This document shows positions 43,443 through 51,398 of a stretch of 64,000 bases of DNA, piece by piece. A program made the translations under genes and the position numbers. The first letter of the stretch is position 1; each line of letters begins with the position of its first letter. The notes beneath the pieces are model-generated. The model was not told the DNA's origin. It was given only the letters and a program-made list of their open reading frames with translations, and ran no database searches. The DNA comes from Desulfovibrio sp. (GTDB lineage: Bacteria; Desulfobacterota; Desulfovibrionia; Desulfovibrionales; Desulfovibrionaceae): contig JAQYWK010000003.1 in the NCBI GenBank assembly GCA_030145055.1, positions 558,001 through 622,000 of the forward strand. The letters are read 5' to 3'.

Positions 43443-44555
43443 CTAAATAATCATATTGAATAAATATCCGACGACAAGAATTCCGCAACCAACAACACCC
43501 ACAAAAACCGCTATCAACCTAGGCTTTAACACTTTTCGGAGTATAACCATTTCAGGAAGGGAAAGAGCAATAACACTCATCATGAAAGCAAGCACAGTCC
43601 CTAAAGCTGCCCCCTTACCAAGTAAGGCGTCTACAATCGGAATAACGCCAGCAGCATTAGTATACATAGGGATTCCCATTAAAACAGACACCGGCACGGC
43701 CCACCATGCACCCTTACCCATAATAGAAGCCATCATCCCTTCAGGGACATAGCCGTGAATAGCTGCCCCTGCAGCAATACCAAACACCATATACAGCCAG
43801 ACTTTCCCAACAATATCTTTCACTGATTCTAGGCCGAAATCAACGCGCTCTTCGATAGACATTTCCCCCTGCACAGCACTTTTATCAGCTGTAGCAAGCT
43901 TAACCCAGCCTTCCACATATTTCTCCATGTGCAGCCGTCCAATAACCCAACCGGCAACAATGGCGATAGTTATCCCGGTCACAAAATATAAGGAGGCAAT
44001 TTTCCAGCCCATTAAACCGTAGAGAAGCACCAAGGCCACTTCGTTAACCATGGGTGCTGAGATTAGGAATGAAAAGGTTACTCCGAGAGGCACGCCTCCT
44101 GCTACAAATCCGATAAAAAGCGGAACAGCTGAACAGGAACAAAAGGGGGTAACAACGCCTAAAAGAGCGGCCAGAACGTTTCCGACAGATTCCCTGCGGC
44201 CAGCCAGCACTTTCTGCGTCCACTCAACTGTTACATAGGAACGAATTATCCCGATACCAAAAACGACAATCCCAAGAAGCATCAACACTTTTGGAGTATC
44301 ATATACGAAAAACTGAACTGTCCCGCCAAGCCTGCTTTCCTCTGCCAGTCCTAGCAAATCGAAAGAGACATACTTCGAAAACTCAAGCAATTGTGAATAC
44401 ACTGCATACCAGATCACAAGAGCCACAACTAATACGGCCCAAAGAGCCTTCCCTCTGAGCACAGGAGGCTTCTTTTCAATCTCTTTGCCAGGCACACCAA
44501 GCTCTTCAAGTTTATTCCCTGAACATGCACACGGGCTGATCTTTAATTCTTCCAT
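43443..44555 (-). CDS. YraQ/ArsP-type permease
   Basis: A 370-residue inner-membrane permease of the DUF318 (YraQ/ArsP) family with about eight to ten hydrophobic segments. The characteristic TPFCSCSAVPLFIGF is near residue 130 and GIPMYTNAAGVIPIVDALL marks the second half. The N-terminal tail carries a CAC motif (SPCACSGNK). Relatives export organoarsenicals or other thiol-reactive compounds. The ArsR gene 81 bp upstream and an operator-like copy before each gene suggest metal or metalloid control. The ATG at 44555 follows GAGG. Confidence 0.9.
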   Translation of the reverse strand: MEELKISPCACSGNKLEELGVPGKEIEKKPPVLRGKALWAVLVVALVIWYAVYSQLLEFSKYVSFDLLGLAEESRLGGTVQFFVYDTPKVLMLLGIVVFGIGIIRSYVTVEWTQKVLAGRRESVGNVLAALLGVVTPFCSCSAVPLFIGFVAGGVPLGVTFSFLISAPMVNEVALVLLYGLMGWKIASLYFVTGITIAIVAGWVIGRLHMEKYVEGWVKLATADKSAVQGEMSIEERVDFGLESVKDIVGKVWLYMVFGIAAGAAIHGYVPEGMMASIMGKGAWWAVPVSVLMGIPMYTNAAGVIPIVDALLGKGAALGTVLAFMMSVIALSLPEMVILRKVLKPRLIAVFVGVVGCGILVVGYLFNMII

Positions 44556-44574
44556 CACACACCTCAATATTGTT

Positions 44575-44592
44575 ATTTTGCCAAATACGAAA
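44575..44592 (-). promoter_or_regulatory. Operator-like site before the permease gene (copy 2)
   Basis: Plus-strand ATTTTGCCAAATACGAAA, 20 bp before the permease ATG. It matches the site before the ArsR gene at 16 of 18 positions, the differences being the two that swap G/T and C/A around the GC centre. Confidence 0.55.
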
Positions 44593-44636
44593 GTATTAAA
44601 CTAAAAAAAAGGGTCAAATCAAAATTTGCCCTGCCA

Positions 44637-44966
44637 CTACAATCGCTTGATCGAGTTCGAAGCATAATCCTTAACTTGACTTTCTAGGTTCTTACCGAGA
44701 AAATTATTTAAACAACTCAAAAATCCGGGAACGCATTCCATCTGCAAACTGTAGTACACATTCGTCCCACGTTTACTGTGCTTCAGAACTCCAGCCTCTT
44801 TCAATAAGGACAAATGTTTCGAAACAGTCGAAATATCCCGCCCTACAAGCGGAACAATGTCACACACGCAAAGTTCACCTTCGCAAAGAGCCTCTACAAT
44901 AACGAGTCTGCTTGGATGCCCCAACGCTTTGAAAATTTTTGCTTTTGCTTCAATATTTTTATTCAA
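44637..44966 (-). CDS. ArsR-family metal-responsive repressor
   Basis: A 109-residue ArsR/SmtB repressor. The winged helix-turn-helix has LGHPSRLVIVEALCEGELCVCDIV and DISTVSKHLSLLKEAGVL. The ELCVCD motif is the alpha-3 metal site of As(III)- or Cd-type sensors. It starts at TTG, directly after GGGGGAG, as in many autoregulated repressors. It controls itself and probably the permease downstream through matching sites. Which metal or metalloid it detects cannot be told. Confidence 0.93.
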   Translation of the reverse strand: MNKNIEAKAKIFKALGHPSRLVIVEALCEGELCVCDIVPLVGRDISTVSKHLSLLKEAGVLKHSKRGTNVYYSLQMECVPGFLSCLNNFLGKNLESQVKDYASNSIKRL

Positions 44967-44989
44967 GACTCCCCCTTCATTGTTTTGCT

Positions 44990-45025
44990 ATTTGGCAAAA
45001 TACGAAACAATAGAGATTTTGTCAA
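44990..45025 (-). promoter_or_regulatory. Promoter and operator-like site of the ArsR gene (copy 1)
   Basis: On the minus strand TTGACA (45020-45025), a 17-bp spacer and TATTTT (44997-45002) form a good sigma-70 promoter. The operator-like sequence ATTTGGCAAAATACGAAA (plus strand, 44990-45007) overlaps the -10, so bound repressor would block polymerase. Confidence 0.65.
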
Positions 45026-45529
45026 CTAAGAACTATGCCGTCCTGATTCACTTTTCCACTCCCGTACAATTTCGCGCACCCGTTCGTACTGTTCATTCTC
45101 TTCATCGTAATGCTCTGCAAACACGTGAAGAGCCGTTCCACCGCGCGGAGAAAAGATGCCTTTCACGCGCATCCACAGAGGCGAAAGTCTCGCTACGAAA
45201 TCATCTAAAATATTATTAGTGATGGTTTCCATAAAGGACTGATGATTGCGATATGACCCCATGTAGAGCTTAAAACTTTTAGATTCTACGCACACTTCAT
45301 TTGGGATGTATTCTACTATAATATTTGCGAAATCAGGCTGACCTGTAACGGGACAAAGTGAAGTATATTCAGGGAATTCGATACTTATGAGATATGGTCG
45401 TCCGGGGAAATTATTCGGGAAGACTTCCAGAATATCGGAGCTTGGAGAATCATAATTGTAGCAAGTCTCGCCGCCTTCACCGAGCGTTTTTAGCGAGTCT
45501 GTATTGTCCTGACTTTTGGTGGTTTTCAT
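45026..45529 (-). CDS. queF: NADPH-dependent preQ0 reductase QueF
   Basis: This enzyme reduces preQ0 to preQ1 in queuosine biosynthesis. At 167 residues it is the short (YkvM-type) homomeric form. The active-site motif TSLCPVTGQPDFA contains the Cys that forms the thioimide, and CVESKSFKLYMGSYRNH is the family's nucleobase-binding segment. AGGGAG precedes the ATG. It is transcribed away from yhhQ, the queuosine-precursor transporter, across a roughly 340-bp gap. Its stop is adjacent to the ArsR promoter, so it is not in that operon. Confidence 0.95.
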   Translation of the reverse strand: MKTTKSQDNTDSLKTLGEGGETCYNYDSPSSDILEVFPNNFPGRPYLISIEFPEYTSLCPVTGQPDFANIIVEYIPNEVCVESKSFKLYMGSYRNHQSFMETITNNILDDFVARLSPLWMRVKGIFSPRGGTALHVFAEHYDEENEQYERVREIVREWKSESGRHSS

Positions 45530-45869
45530 ACAACTTCTCCCTATATATATGTTGCCAACATGAAGCTGGAATTAATTCATTCTAAAATCAGAAGGGAATG
45601 AGCAAATAACAGCTTATCGATTAAAAGAAAACTCCTGCTTAAAGCAGAATCCTGCTGAAATATGGCATTTTTTAAATTTTAATTTACTGATTTTTACTTC
45701 TCAATTCTGTCTTTCCAATTTTGACTTTTCCCCGCAATACGGGCATCGCTTCTTTTGACAAGATTTTCAGGCCCCGAAGCAGAACTGTCGAGGTGCGGGA
45801 CTTTCTCCCTTTTGCTCGTATCGGACAGACTCTAGCTTCATGACAAGAACCATCAACACAAGGGAATTA
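45530..45869. other. Divergent queF/yhhQ gap with a 44-codon frame
   Basis: No preQ1 riboswitch fold is recognisable in this region. On the minus strand 45694-45828 is an open frame with protein-like sequence ending SDARIAGKSQNWKDRIEK. It lacks an ATG, GTG or TTG start (a CTG is the only candidate) and has no ribosome site. It may be the end of a decayed gene or a small protein with a rare start. A short hairpin CTGCTTTAAAGCAG-like stands near 45632-45645. Confidence 0.4.
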
Positions 45870-46508
45870 ATGATCTCCTCTACATTTGAACGCAAAGCGT
45901 TCACTCTTCTCACATGCCTTTTCATCAGCTCACTGGTCATAGCTGCAGTCGTTTCAACCAAGATTATCAGTATCTTTGGTTTTTACGCACCTGCTGGAGT
46001 TCTCGCGTACTCTCTCACCTTTATTGCCTCTGATATCATCAGTGAAATATGGGGAAAAGAGCGAGCAAACGAGGTCATCCACTGTGGTTTCATCGCTCTA
46101 CTTGCCGCCATCTGCCTATCGTGGGCAGCGCTAAATTGGACTCCGGCTCCCTTCTGGAATGGGCAGGACGGTTTTGCAAGTGTACTTGCAAACACTCCAA
46201 GAATCGTGCTGGCATCACTTATCGCCTACGCAATAAGCCAGAAACATGATGTATGGATGTTTCATCTGCTCCGAAATAAAACGGACGGTAAGCACCTGTG
46301 GCTCAGGAACAACCTGTCCACAATGACCTCCCAATTGATAGACTCGACCATTTTCGTAACAATCGCATTCTACGGAATTATGCCAGTCACCGAGATCATC
46401 ATTGGGCAATGGCTTGCCAAAACAGCCATAGCTTTACTTGATACCCCTCTCGTATACTTAGGCGTCTCCATTCTTAGGAAACAAGATAAACTCTACGCTG
46501 CAGCTTAA
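45870..46508 (+). CDS. yhhQ: Queuosine precursor transporter YhhQ (VUT family)
   Basis: An inner-membrane importer of queuosine precursors (preQ0/preQ1) in the VUT/DUF165 family. The protein has 212 residues and about six hydrophobic segments, with the family sequence STKIISIFGFYAPAGVLAYS near residue 30 and SDIISEIWGKERAN near residue 55. I chose ATG 45870 behind AAGGGA rather than ATG 45840, which has no ribosome site. Its divergent neighbour queF uses the same pathway intermediate. A strong terminator follows. Confidence 0.92.
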   Translation: MISSTFERKAFTLLTCLFISSLVIAAVVSTKIISIFGFYAPAGVLAYSLTFIASDIISEIWGKERANEVIHCGFIALLAAICLSWAALNWTPAPFWNGQDGFASVLANTPRIVLASLIAYAISQKHDVWMFHLLRNKTDGKHLWLRNNLSTMTSQLIDSTIFVTIAFYGIMPVTEIIIGQWLAKTAIALLDTPLVYLGVSILRKQDKLYAAA

Positions 46509-46510
46509 CA

Positions 46511-46550
46511 ATTGCGGGCATTCCTTATTAGAATGCCCGCAATCTTTTTT
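46511..46550 (+). terminator. Terminator of yhhQ
   Basis: ATTGCGGGCATTC pairs perfectly with GAATGCCCGCAAT across a seven-base loop and C plus six T follow. Confidence 0.95.
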
Positions 46551-46640
46551 ATATTCATATATGTTTTTTTCTTACAGTTACATTTTCTCGTAATTCTGAT
46601 AGAATTCACATGTCTTTTAACATCTGTTATGGAGAGGCAT

Positions 46641-47762
46641 ATGCTAACAGCACATAAAAACATATTCATCAGTGCACTGTCCTTTTTTATATTTTGTTTC
46701 GCACCACTAGACACTGTAAACGCAGCAGATTATTATACTCTTGATGAATTGTACAAATTACATCCGGAAGAAGAAGGGAAAGCTGCGCAATTTATTGTTC
46801 GAGTTAAAGGTGAAACACCGCCCCTCTCAATCAAACCACTCAAGTTCTCGGTCGCCATAGTATATCCCGGCAAGCAAATTTCAGACTACTGGCGCAGAAG
46901 CAGCAGGTCATTTCAGGCCCGTTTGGAGCAGTACGGAATCAAACCCGATATATATTCATTTTATATTAAACCCACAGCGTCACTTCGCGAACAAAACATT
47001 GCCTTCAGCAAAGCTTTAGCAAAAAAGCCGGACTTTCTTATTTTCACTCTTGATGCCCTCAGGCATAAAAGAATGATAGAGCCCATCCTTATTCAAGAAA
47101 AACCAAATTTAATCCTCCAAAACATAACTACGCCAATAAAAGCATGGGAAGACAAACAACCATTAATGTACATTGGATTTGACCATGTAACAGGATCAAC
47201 AATCCTGGCCAAATATTTCGCAAAAAAAACTCATGGCAACGGTAACTATGCAGTGCTTCTTCCAGATCCAGGATATCTAAGTGAAGTTAGAGGAAAAACT
47301 TTCATTTCATATATGGATAAAAACACTCAACTGAGCCTCGTAGCAGTTTATCAGACTGGTATAGATAAAGAAAAAGCAAGACAGGCAACACTCGCCATCC
47401 TTGAACAAAATCCTGACATTGAATTCATATACACCTGCGCCACAGATATTGCTTTAGGAGCGATAGAGGCTCTCCGCGAAAAGGATATGCTAGGTAAAGT
47501 TATGGTCAACGGATGGGGCGGAGGCTCTTCAGAACTTAAAGCAATTGAAAATGGCGAAATGGATGTAACTGTAATGCGAATAACCGATGATAATGGAGCG
47601 GCAATGGCGGATGCTGTCGTTCTGAAAATGCTAGGTGAAAGCGAAAACTTACCTCTTGTTTTTTCTGGAAGGTTTGAACTTATTGAAAAAGGCATCACCT
47701 CACAAAAGCTTAATGATTTAAGAGAGAAAAGCTTTCGCTACTCTGGTATAACGAAGGAATAA
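46641..47762 (+). CDS. luxP: LuxP-type autoinducer-2 periplasmic binding protein
   Basis: A 373-residue secreted two-lobed binding protein with a signal peptide ending TVNA. It reads as a LuxP homologue along its length: PGKQISDYWRRS, FLIFTLDALRHKRMIE, LILQNITTPIKAWE, YLSEVRGKTFISY and VNGWGGGSSELKAIENGEMD with DVTVMRITDDNG. By recalled numbering, the AI-2 contacts of Vibrio harveyi LuxP (Gln77, Ser79, Trp82, Asn159, Arg215, Trp289, Arg310) correspond to Q79, S81, W84, N161, R217, W292 and R313 here, all conserved. Ser265 is replaced by Ala267. GGAGAGG precedes this ATG; upstream codons to 46512 are not supported. The kinase gene follows after 3 bp. Confidence 0.88.
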   Translation: MLTAHKNIFISALSFFIFCFAPLDTVNAADYYTLDELYKLHPEEEGKAAQFIVRVKGETPPLSIKPLKFSVAIVYPGKQISDYWRRSSRSFQARLEQYGIKPDIYSFYIKPTASLREQNIAFSKALAKKPDFLIFTLDALRHKRMIEPILIQEKPNLILQNITTPIKAWEDKQPLMYIGFDHVTGSTILAKYFAKKTHGNGNYAVLLPDPGYLSEVRGKTFISYMDKNTQLSLVAVYQTGIDKEKARQATLAILEQNPDIEFIYTCATDIALGAIEALREKDMLGKVMVNGWGGGSSELKAIENGEMDVTVMRITDDNGAAMADAVVLKMLGESENLPLVFSGRFELIEKGITSQKLNDLREKSFRYSGITKE

Positions 47763-47765
47763 TTC

Positions 47766-50489
47766 ATGGCGGTTATGAATAAGAAAAAACAGTCCCTCAG
47801 TCTTGCAGCTCAAATAGCAATCCCAATACTGGGACTGCTTATAATTACGGGGCTTACCATCTTTGCATGGTCATTTTATATATCTAAGACAAATCTTGAA
47901 AGTGAACTTGCTCAGGACCTTGAAAGAACTAAAAGCATTGTTTCGTTATCCTTAGATAATACTCTTAATGATATCAAAGACGATTTGATCGAAATGTCTC
48001 TCACTCCTGATTTCAAAAAAGCACTCGCAGCTAACGACGCAGAGGAGATGGAGCGGAAATTATATGACTTTCTCAGTTCCAAACAAGGATATCTACTCGA
48101 CATACTGGAAGTTTTTAAAGGAGGAAACCATCTGGTTGATGCGGGAATCGTCCCTGTTCCAATTATGCAGCTCAAAGCAAAACATAAAAATGCACTAACA
48201 GCATCTCCCACTTGGGAACACCTAAGCTTCCGTGCCACTGACAATATCAAAACAATACTTATTTGTGCAATTCCGATAACAAATACCCAGACGGGAGAAG
48301 TCTACGGAGTTCTATATGGCGGAATTGACCTGAACTCGAATGTGTCTTTCCTTGATAGTCTAAGGACTTCATCAGGTGCAATTGACGCCGCTCTTATAAC
48401 AAAGAAAAGACTTCTCATAAGCTCCCACAACAAGCTTGAAAAAAAAATGAACGCACTCATAAAGTGGGCTCATGACATTTCGACAGACAGCTATTTCATC
48501 CAAGAAGACCGCATTTTTTCCACAATACGCATTCTGCCAGAGCAAACTGAAAGCCCTTTGCTATATGCTTTTTCAAAAAGGAACCCTTCCTTCCAGGCGC
48601 TCAAGGCAAATTACATGAAAAGTCTGGGTATAATGATAACTCTTACACTTCTGCTTTCCGCCATTACCGCATGGATGATGCAAAAACGAATTCTCAACGC
48701 GCTAAAAAAACTAACCAATTATGCGCACACAGTTGTGGACGAAAGCAGTGAAACAACATTCGAACGAGGAAGCGTGAAGGAGTTCAATCAATTAGGCGAG
48801 AAGCTTGAAAGAATGGTCAGCAGTCTCGACAAAAAAAGCACGTACATATCCAAACTTTTTTCCTCAGCAACCGCGCCGATTATTACTTGTAGCTTAGACG
48901 GGACAATACTGGGCATGAACCCTGCTGCGGAAAAACTAGCATCCCCTTTACCTAACAAATCACACAAAAGGTCTCTGGCTAAATTCTTCCCTATCCAATA
49001 TGCACAAGATATCGAAACATATTTAAGCCGCGCAGTTGCAGGACAAACTCCGCCCGTTGCAGTTATCCCCATTCAGACAATTTCAGACGAGGAACTATCC
49101 TTTGTATGGACATTCTCTCCCGTAAATATGGGCCAGAAAGGAAGTGTCGATTTTATTTTACTACAAGGGCAAGACGTAACCGAAAACCGAAAAGCAGTAA
49201 AAAAAGTTCTTGAAAGTGAAGCCCGCCTCAGACAAATTATAGACCTCCTGCCACAGGAGATCTTTGCAAATGATCTCAACGGTAAGTTCATTCTGGTAAA
49301 TAAAAATAAAGCCAAAAGGTTGGGGCGCGTAGCAACCGAACTAACGGGAAAACACCTGTCAGAAGTGATAGATAACCCTGACGAAATAGCAAGAATACAA
49401 AATGACGATCAGCTTGTCATTGACCGGGACGACAAGCTTCTTATCGAAGAAAGCTACGTTGACGAAAATAGAGATATTCACTGGCTTGAAACAACGAAAG
49501 TCCCCTACCTTTCCACGCAAACACACACGCAGGCCATATTAACAATATCTATGGATATCTCACGCATTAAAAATGCTGAAAGCACCCTGCAACGCCTGAA
49601 TAAAGAGCTTGTAGAAAGAGTTTCCATGCGGACCATAGAGCTTGAAAACGCGAACTCGGCACTTACCAAATCTATGGACGATTTACGCAAGACACAAAAC
49701 AAATTAGTAGAAACAGAGAAAATGGCATCACTCGGAGAGCTGGTCGCAGGAATTGCGCATGAGATTAATACACCTCTCGGAATCGGAGTTACAAGCACAT
49801 CATATTTAAAAGAAATGACCGAAGACTTGCAGGAACAGTTCGAATCAAGTGCGTTAAAAAAATCCAATCTAGAAAAGTACATTAAAACAAGCACTGTTGC
49901 TCTGGATAATATTGTAAAAAATCTCAATAGAGCGGCAAAATTAATAAATGATTTCAAACAGCTGGCAGTCGACCAATCGACTGAGGATCTGCGGAATATC
50001 AACCTTCGCGACTACATCGAAGGAATCCTTATATCCCTCAAACCAAAATTAAAAGACTACGATTATTCACTGGAAATAGACTGTCCTGAGGCTTTAAACA
50101 TTATACTCTCGCCAGGCTCACTAATGCTGGTCATTTCAAATCTGGTGATAAACTCACTTACTCATGGTTTTCCAAATTCAGAACACGGCTCATTAGCTAT
50201 TTCTGCACAGAAGAAAGATGAGGGAGTTCTCCTCACATACTCTGATAACGGGATAGGTATGAGCAGAGAACAATTGGAAAAAATCTATGATCCGTTTTAC
50301 ACAACAAAGAGAAGCGCGGGTAACACAGGACTAGGAATGCATTTAGTCTACAATCTTGTTACCAGAGCCCTTAAAGGCAAAATTGAGTGCAAAAGCGCAA
50401 TCGGAGCAGGGACTACTTTTGAAATATGGTTTCCTGCAGGAAATTCTGAGCAAGATAAAAACAATACGTCGTTGGAATCCCGATTTTAG
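47766..50489 (+). CDS. LuxQ-like membrane sensor kinase without receiver domain
   Basis: A 907-residue kinase directly after luxP. TM1 is at about 15-37, a periplasmic domain at about 38-290 resembles that of LuxQ (AIPITNTQTGEVYGVLYGG matches the LuxQ VPILDPSTGEVLG region), TM2 is at about 295-315, then HAMP and two PAS domains (about 370-480 and 490-600). A coiled coil leads to HisKA (SLGELVAGIAHEINTPLG) and HATPase_c (NLVINSLTHGF, DNGIGMSREQL, GLGMHLVYNL). Vibrio LuxQ ends in a receiver; this protein does not, so phosphate must go to a separate regulator. AAGGAA precedes the ATG. Confidence 0.87.
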   Translation: MAVMNKKKQSLSLAAQIAIPILGLLIITGLTIFAWSFYISKTNLESELAQDLERTKSIVSLSLDNTLNDIKDDLIEMSLTPDFKKALAANDAEEMERKLYDFLSSKQGYLLDILEVFKGGNHLVDAGIVPVPIMQLKAKHKNALTASPTWEHLSFRATDNIKTILICAIPITNTQTGEVYGVLYGGIDLNSNVSFLDSLRTSSGAIDAALITKKRLLISSHNKLEKKMNALIKWAHDISTDSYFIQEDRIFSTIRILPEQTESPLLYAFSKRNPSFQALKANYMKSLGIMITLTLLLSAITAWMMQKRILNALKKLTNYAHTVVDESSETTFERGSVKEFNQLGEKLERMVSSLDKKSTYISKLFSSATAPIITCSLDGTILGMNPAAEKLASPLPNKSHKRSLAKFFPIQYAQDIETYLSRAVAGQTPPVAVIPIQTISDEELSFVWTFSPVNMGQKGSVDFILLQGQDVTENRKAVKKVLESEARLRQIIDLLPQEIFANDLNGKFILVNKNKAKRLGRVATELTGKHLSEVIDNPDEIARIQNDDQLVIDRDDKLLIEESYVDENRDIHWLETTKVPYLSTQTHTQAILTISMDISRIKNAESTLQRLNKELVERVSMRTIELENANSALTKSMDDLRKTQNKLVETEKMASLGELVAGIAHEINTPLGIGVTSTSYLKEMTEDLQEQFESSALKKSNLEKYIKTSTVALDNIVKNLNRAAKLINDFKQLAVDQSTEDLRNINLRDYIEGILISLKPKLKDYDYSLEIDCPEALNIILSPGSLMLVISNLVINSLTHGFPNSEHGSLAISAQKKDEGVLLTYSDNGIGMSREQLEKIYDPFYTTKRSAGNTGLGMHLVYNLVTRALKGKIECKSAIGAGTTFEIWFPAGNSEQDKNNTSLESRF

Positions 50490-51397
50490 CTGAGATCAGT
50501 CCACAAAACCATATTCCTGCCGCTACGTTTTGCCTCATACAGCATTGAATCTGCGCCGACTGTCATGTCTAATGGCTTGGAAGAAATGGACGGAGTTACG
50601 GTTACCCCACCGATGCTCACAGTCAAATACTGCCCAGCAGACGAAAATCCGTGAGGAACGCACAGGTCCTCGACAGCCTTGCAGATTCTTTCGGCTGCGA
50701 ACTTAGCACCTTCGGCATTGGTCTCAGGCAAAAGTATAACAAATTCCTCTCCGCCATATCTAGCGGCAAGATCAGCAGGTCGCTTCATTTCTTTTGAAAG
50801 TACGTCTGCTACGTGCTTCAGGGCATCATCCCCAGCAGTATGCCCGTAATTGTCGTTAAACTGCTTAAAACAATCAACATCTAACATCGCCAAAGATATT
50901 ACGTCTCCGGAACGGAGACATCTGCGCCACTCTTTTTCTACCGCAATTTCAAAACTTCGACGATTCGGCATTTCGGTCAAACCATCAAGATTTGCCAACC
51001 CCTCCAGAAGCTTTCTCTGCCTGGCAATAGTCAGATGATTTTTCACTCTAGCTTTCACAATAGAGGGATGAAAAGGCTTACGAATGTAATCAACAGCACC
51101 CATTTCCAAGCCTTTAGCTTCATTCTGTTTTGAATCAAGAGCCGTGATAAAAATTACTGGAATATTTTTTGTAGATTCCTGTTCTTTAATTTTATGCAAA
51201 AGAGTGTAGCCATCCATTTCAGGCATAACCACATCAAGCAAAATAATATCAGGCGGACATTCCGCATTTATGCGATCAAGGGCTTGATTGGCATTTTTCG
51301 CCAAAATAACTTTATAATCCTGACGCAACAAATCGGAAAGAACATTCAAATTCAAACGTTCATCATCAACCACTAAAATTTTTGCTTTATCTTCCAT
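50486..51397 (-). CDS. REC-GGDEF diguanylate cyclase response regulator
   Basis: A 303-residue response regulator. The receiver (about 5-125) is complete: VVDDERLN, IILLDVVMPEMDGYTL, FITA and RKPFHP. The GGDEF domain has DVDCFKQFNDNYGHTAGDDA and the active GGEEF, preceded by an RPAD inhibitory site in the right place. Phosphorylation of the receiver should raise cyclic-di-GMP synthesis. ATG 51397 lies one base after the stop codon of the giant kinase upstream, with AAGGAA overlapping that stop, so the two are coupled. Its stop overlaps the convergent LuxQ-like gene's stop. Confidence 0.94.
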   Translation of the reverse strand: MEDKAKILVVDDERLNLNVLSDLLRQDYKVILAKNANQALDRINAECPPDIILLDVVMPEMDGYTLLHKIKEQESTKNIPVIFITALDSKQNEAKGLEMGAVDYIRKPFHPSIVKARVKNHLTIARQRKLLEGLANLDGLTEMPNRRSFEIAVEKEWRRCLRSGDVISLAMLDVDCFKQFNDNYGHTAGDDALKHVADVLSKEMKRPADLAARYGGEEFVILLPETNAEGAKFAAERICKAVEDLCVPHGFSSAGQYLTVSIGGVTVTPSISSKPLDMTVGADSMLYEAKRSGRNMVLWTDLS

Positions 51398-51398
51398 T

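Noticed and set aside
45530-45869. preQ1 riboswitch between queF and yhhQ
   Set aside because: I looked for the class I stem with an A-rich tail and for larger preQ1 folds on both strands and found neither, although both genes belong to the queuosine pathway.
46512-46640. Extended N terminus of the LuxP-type protein
   Set aside because: The first codons overlap the yhhQ terminator hairpin, and the ATG at 46641 has a ribosome site and gives a normal signal peptide.
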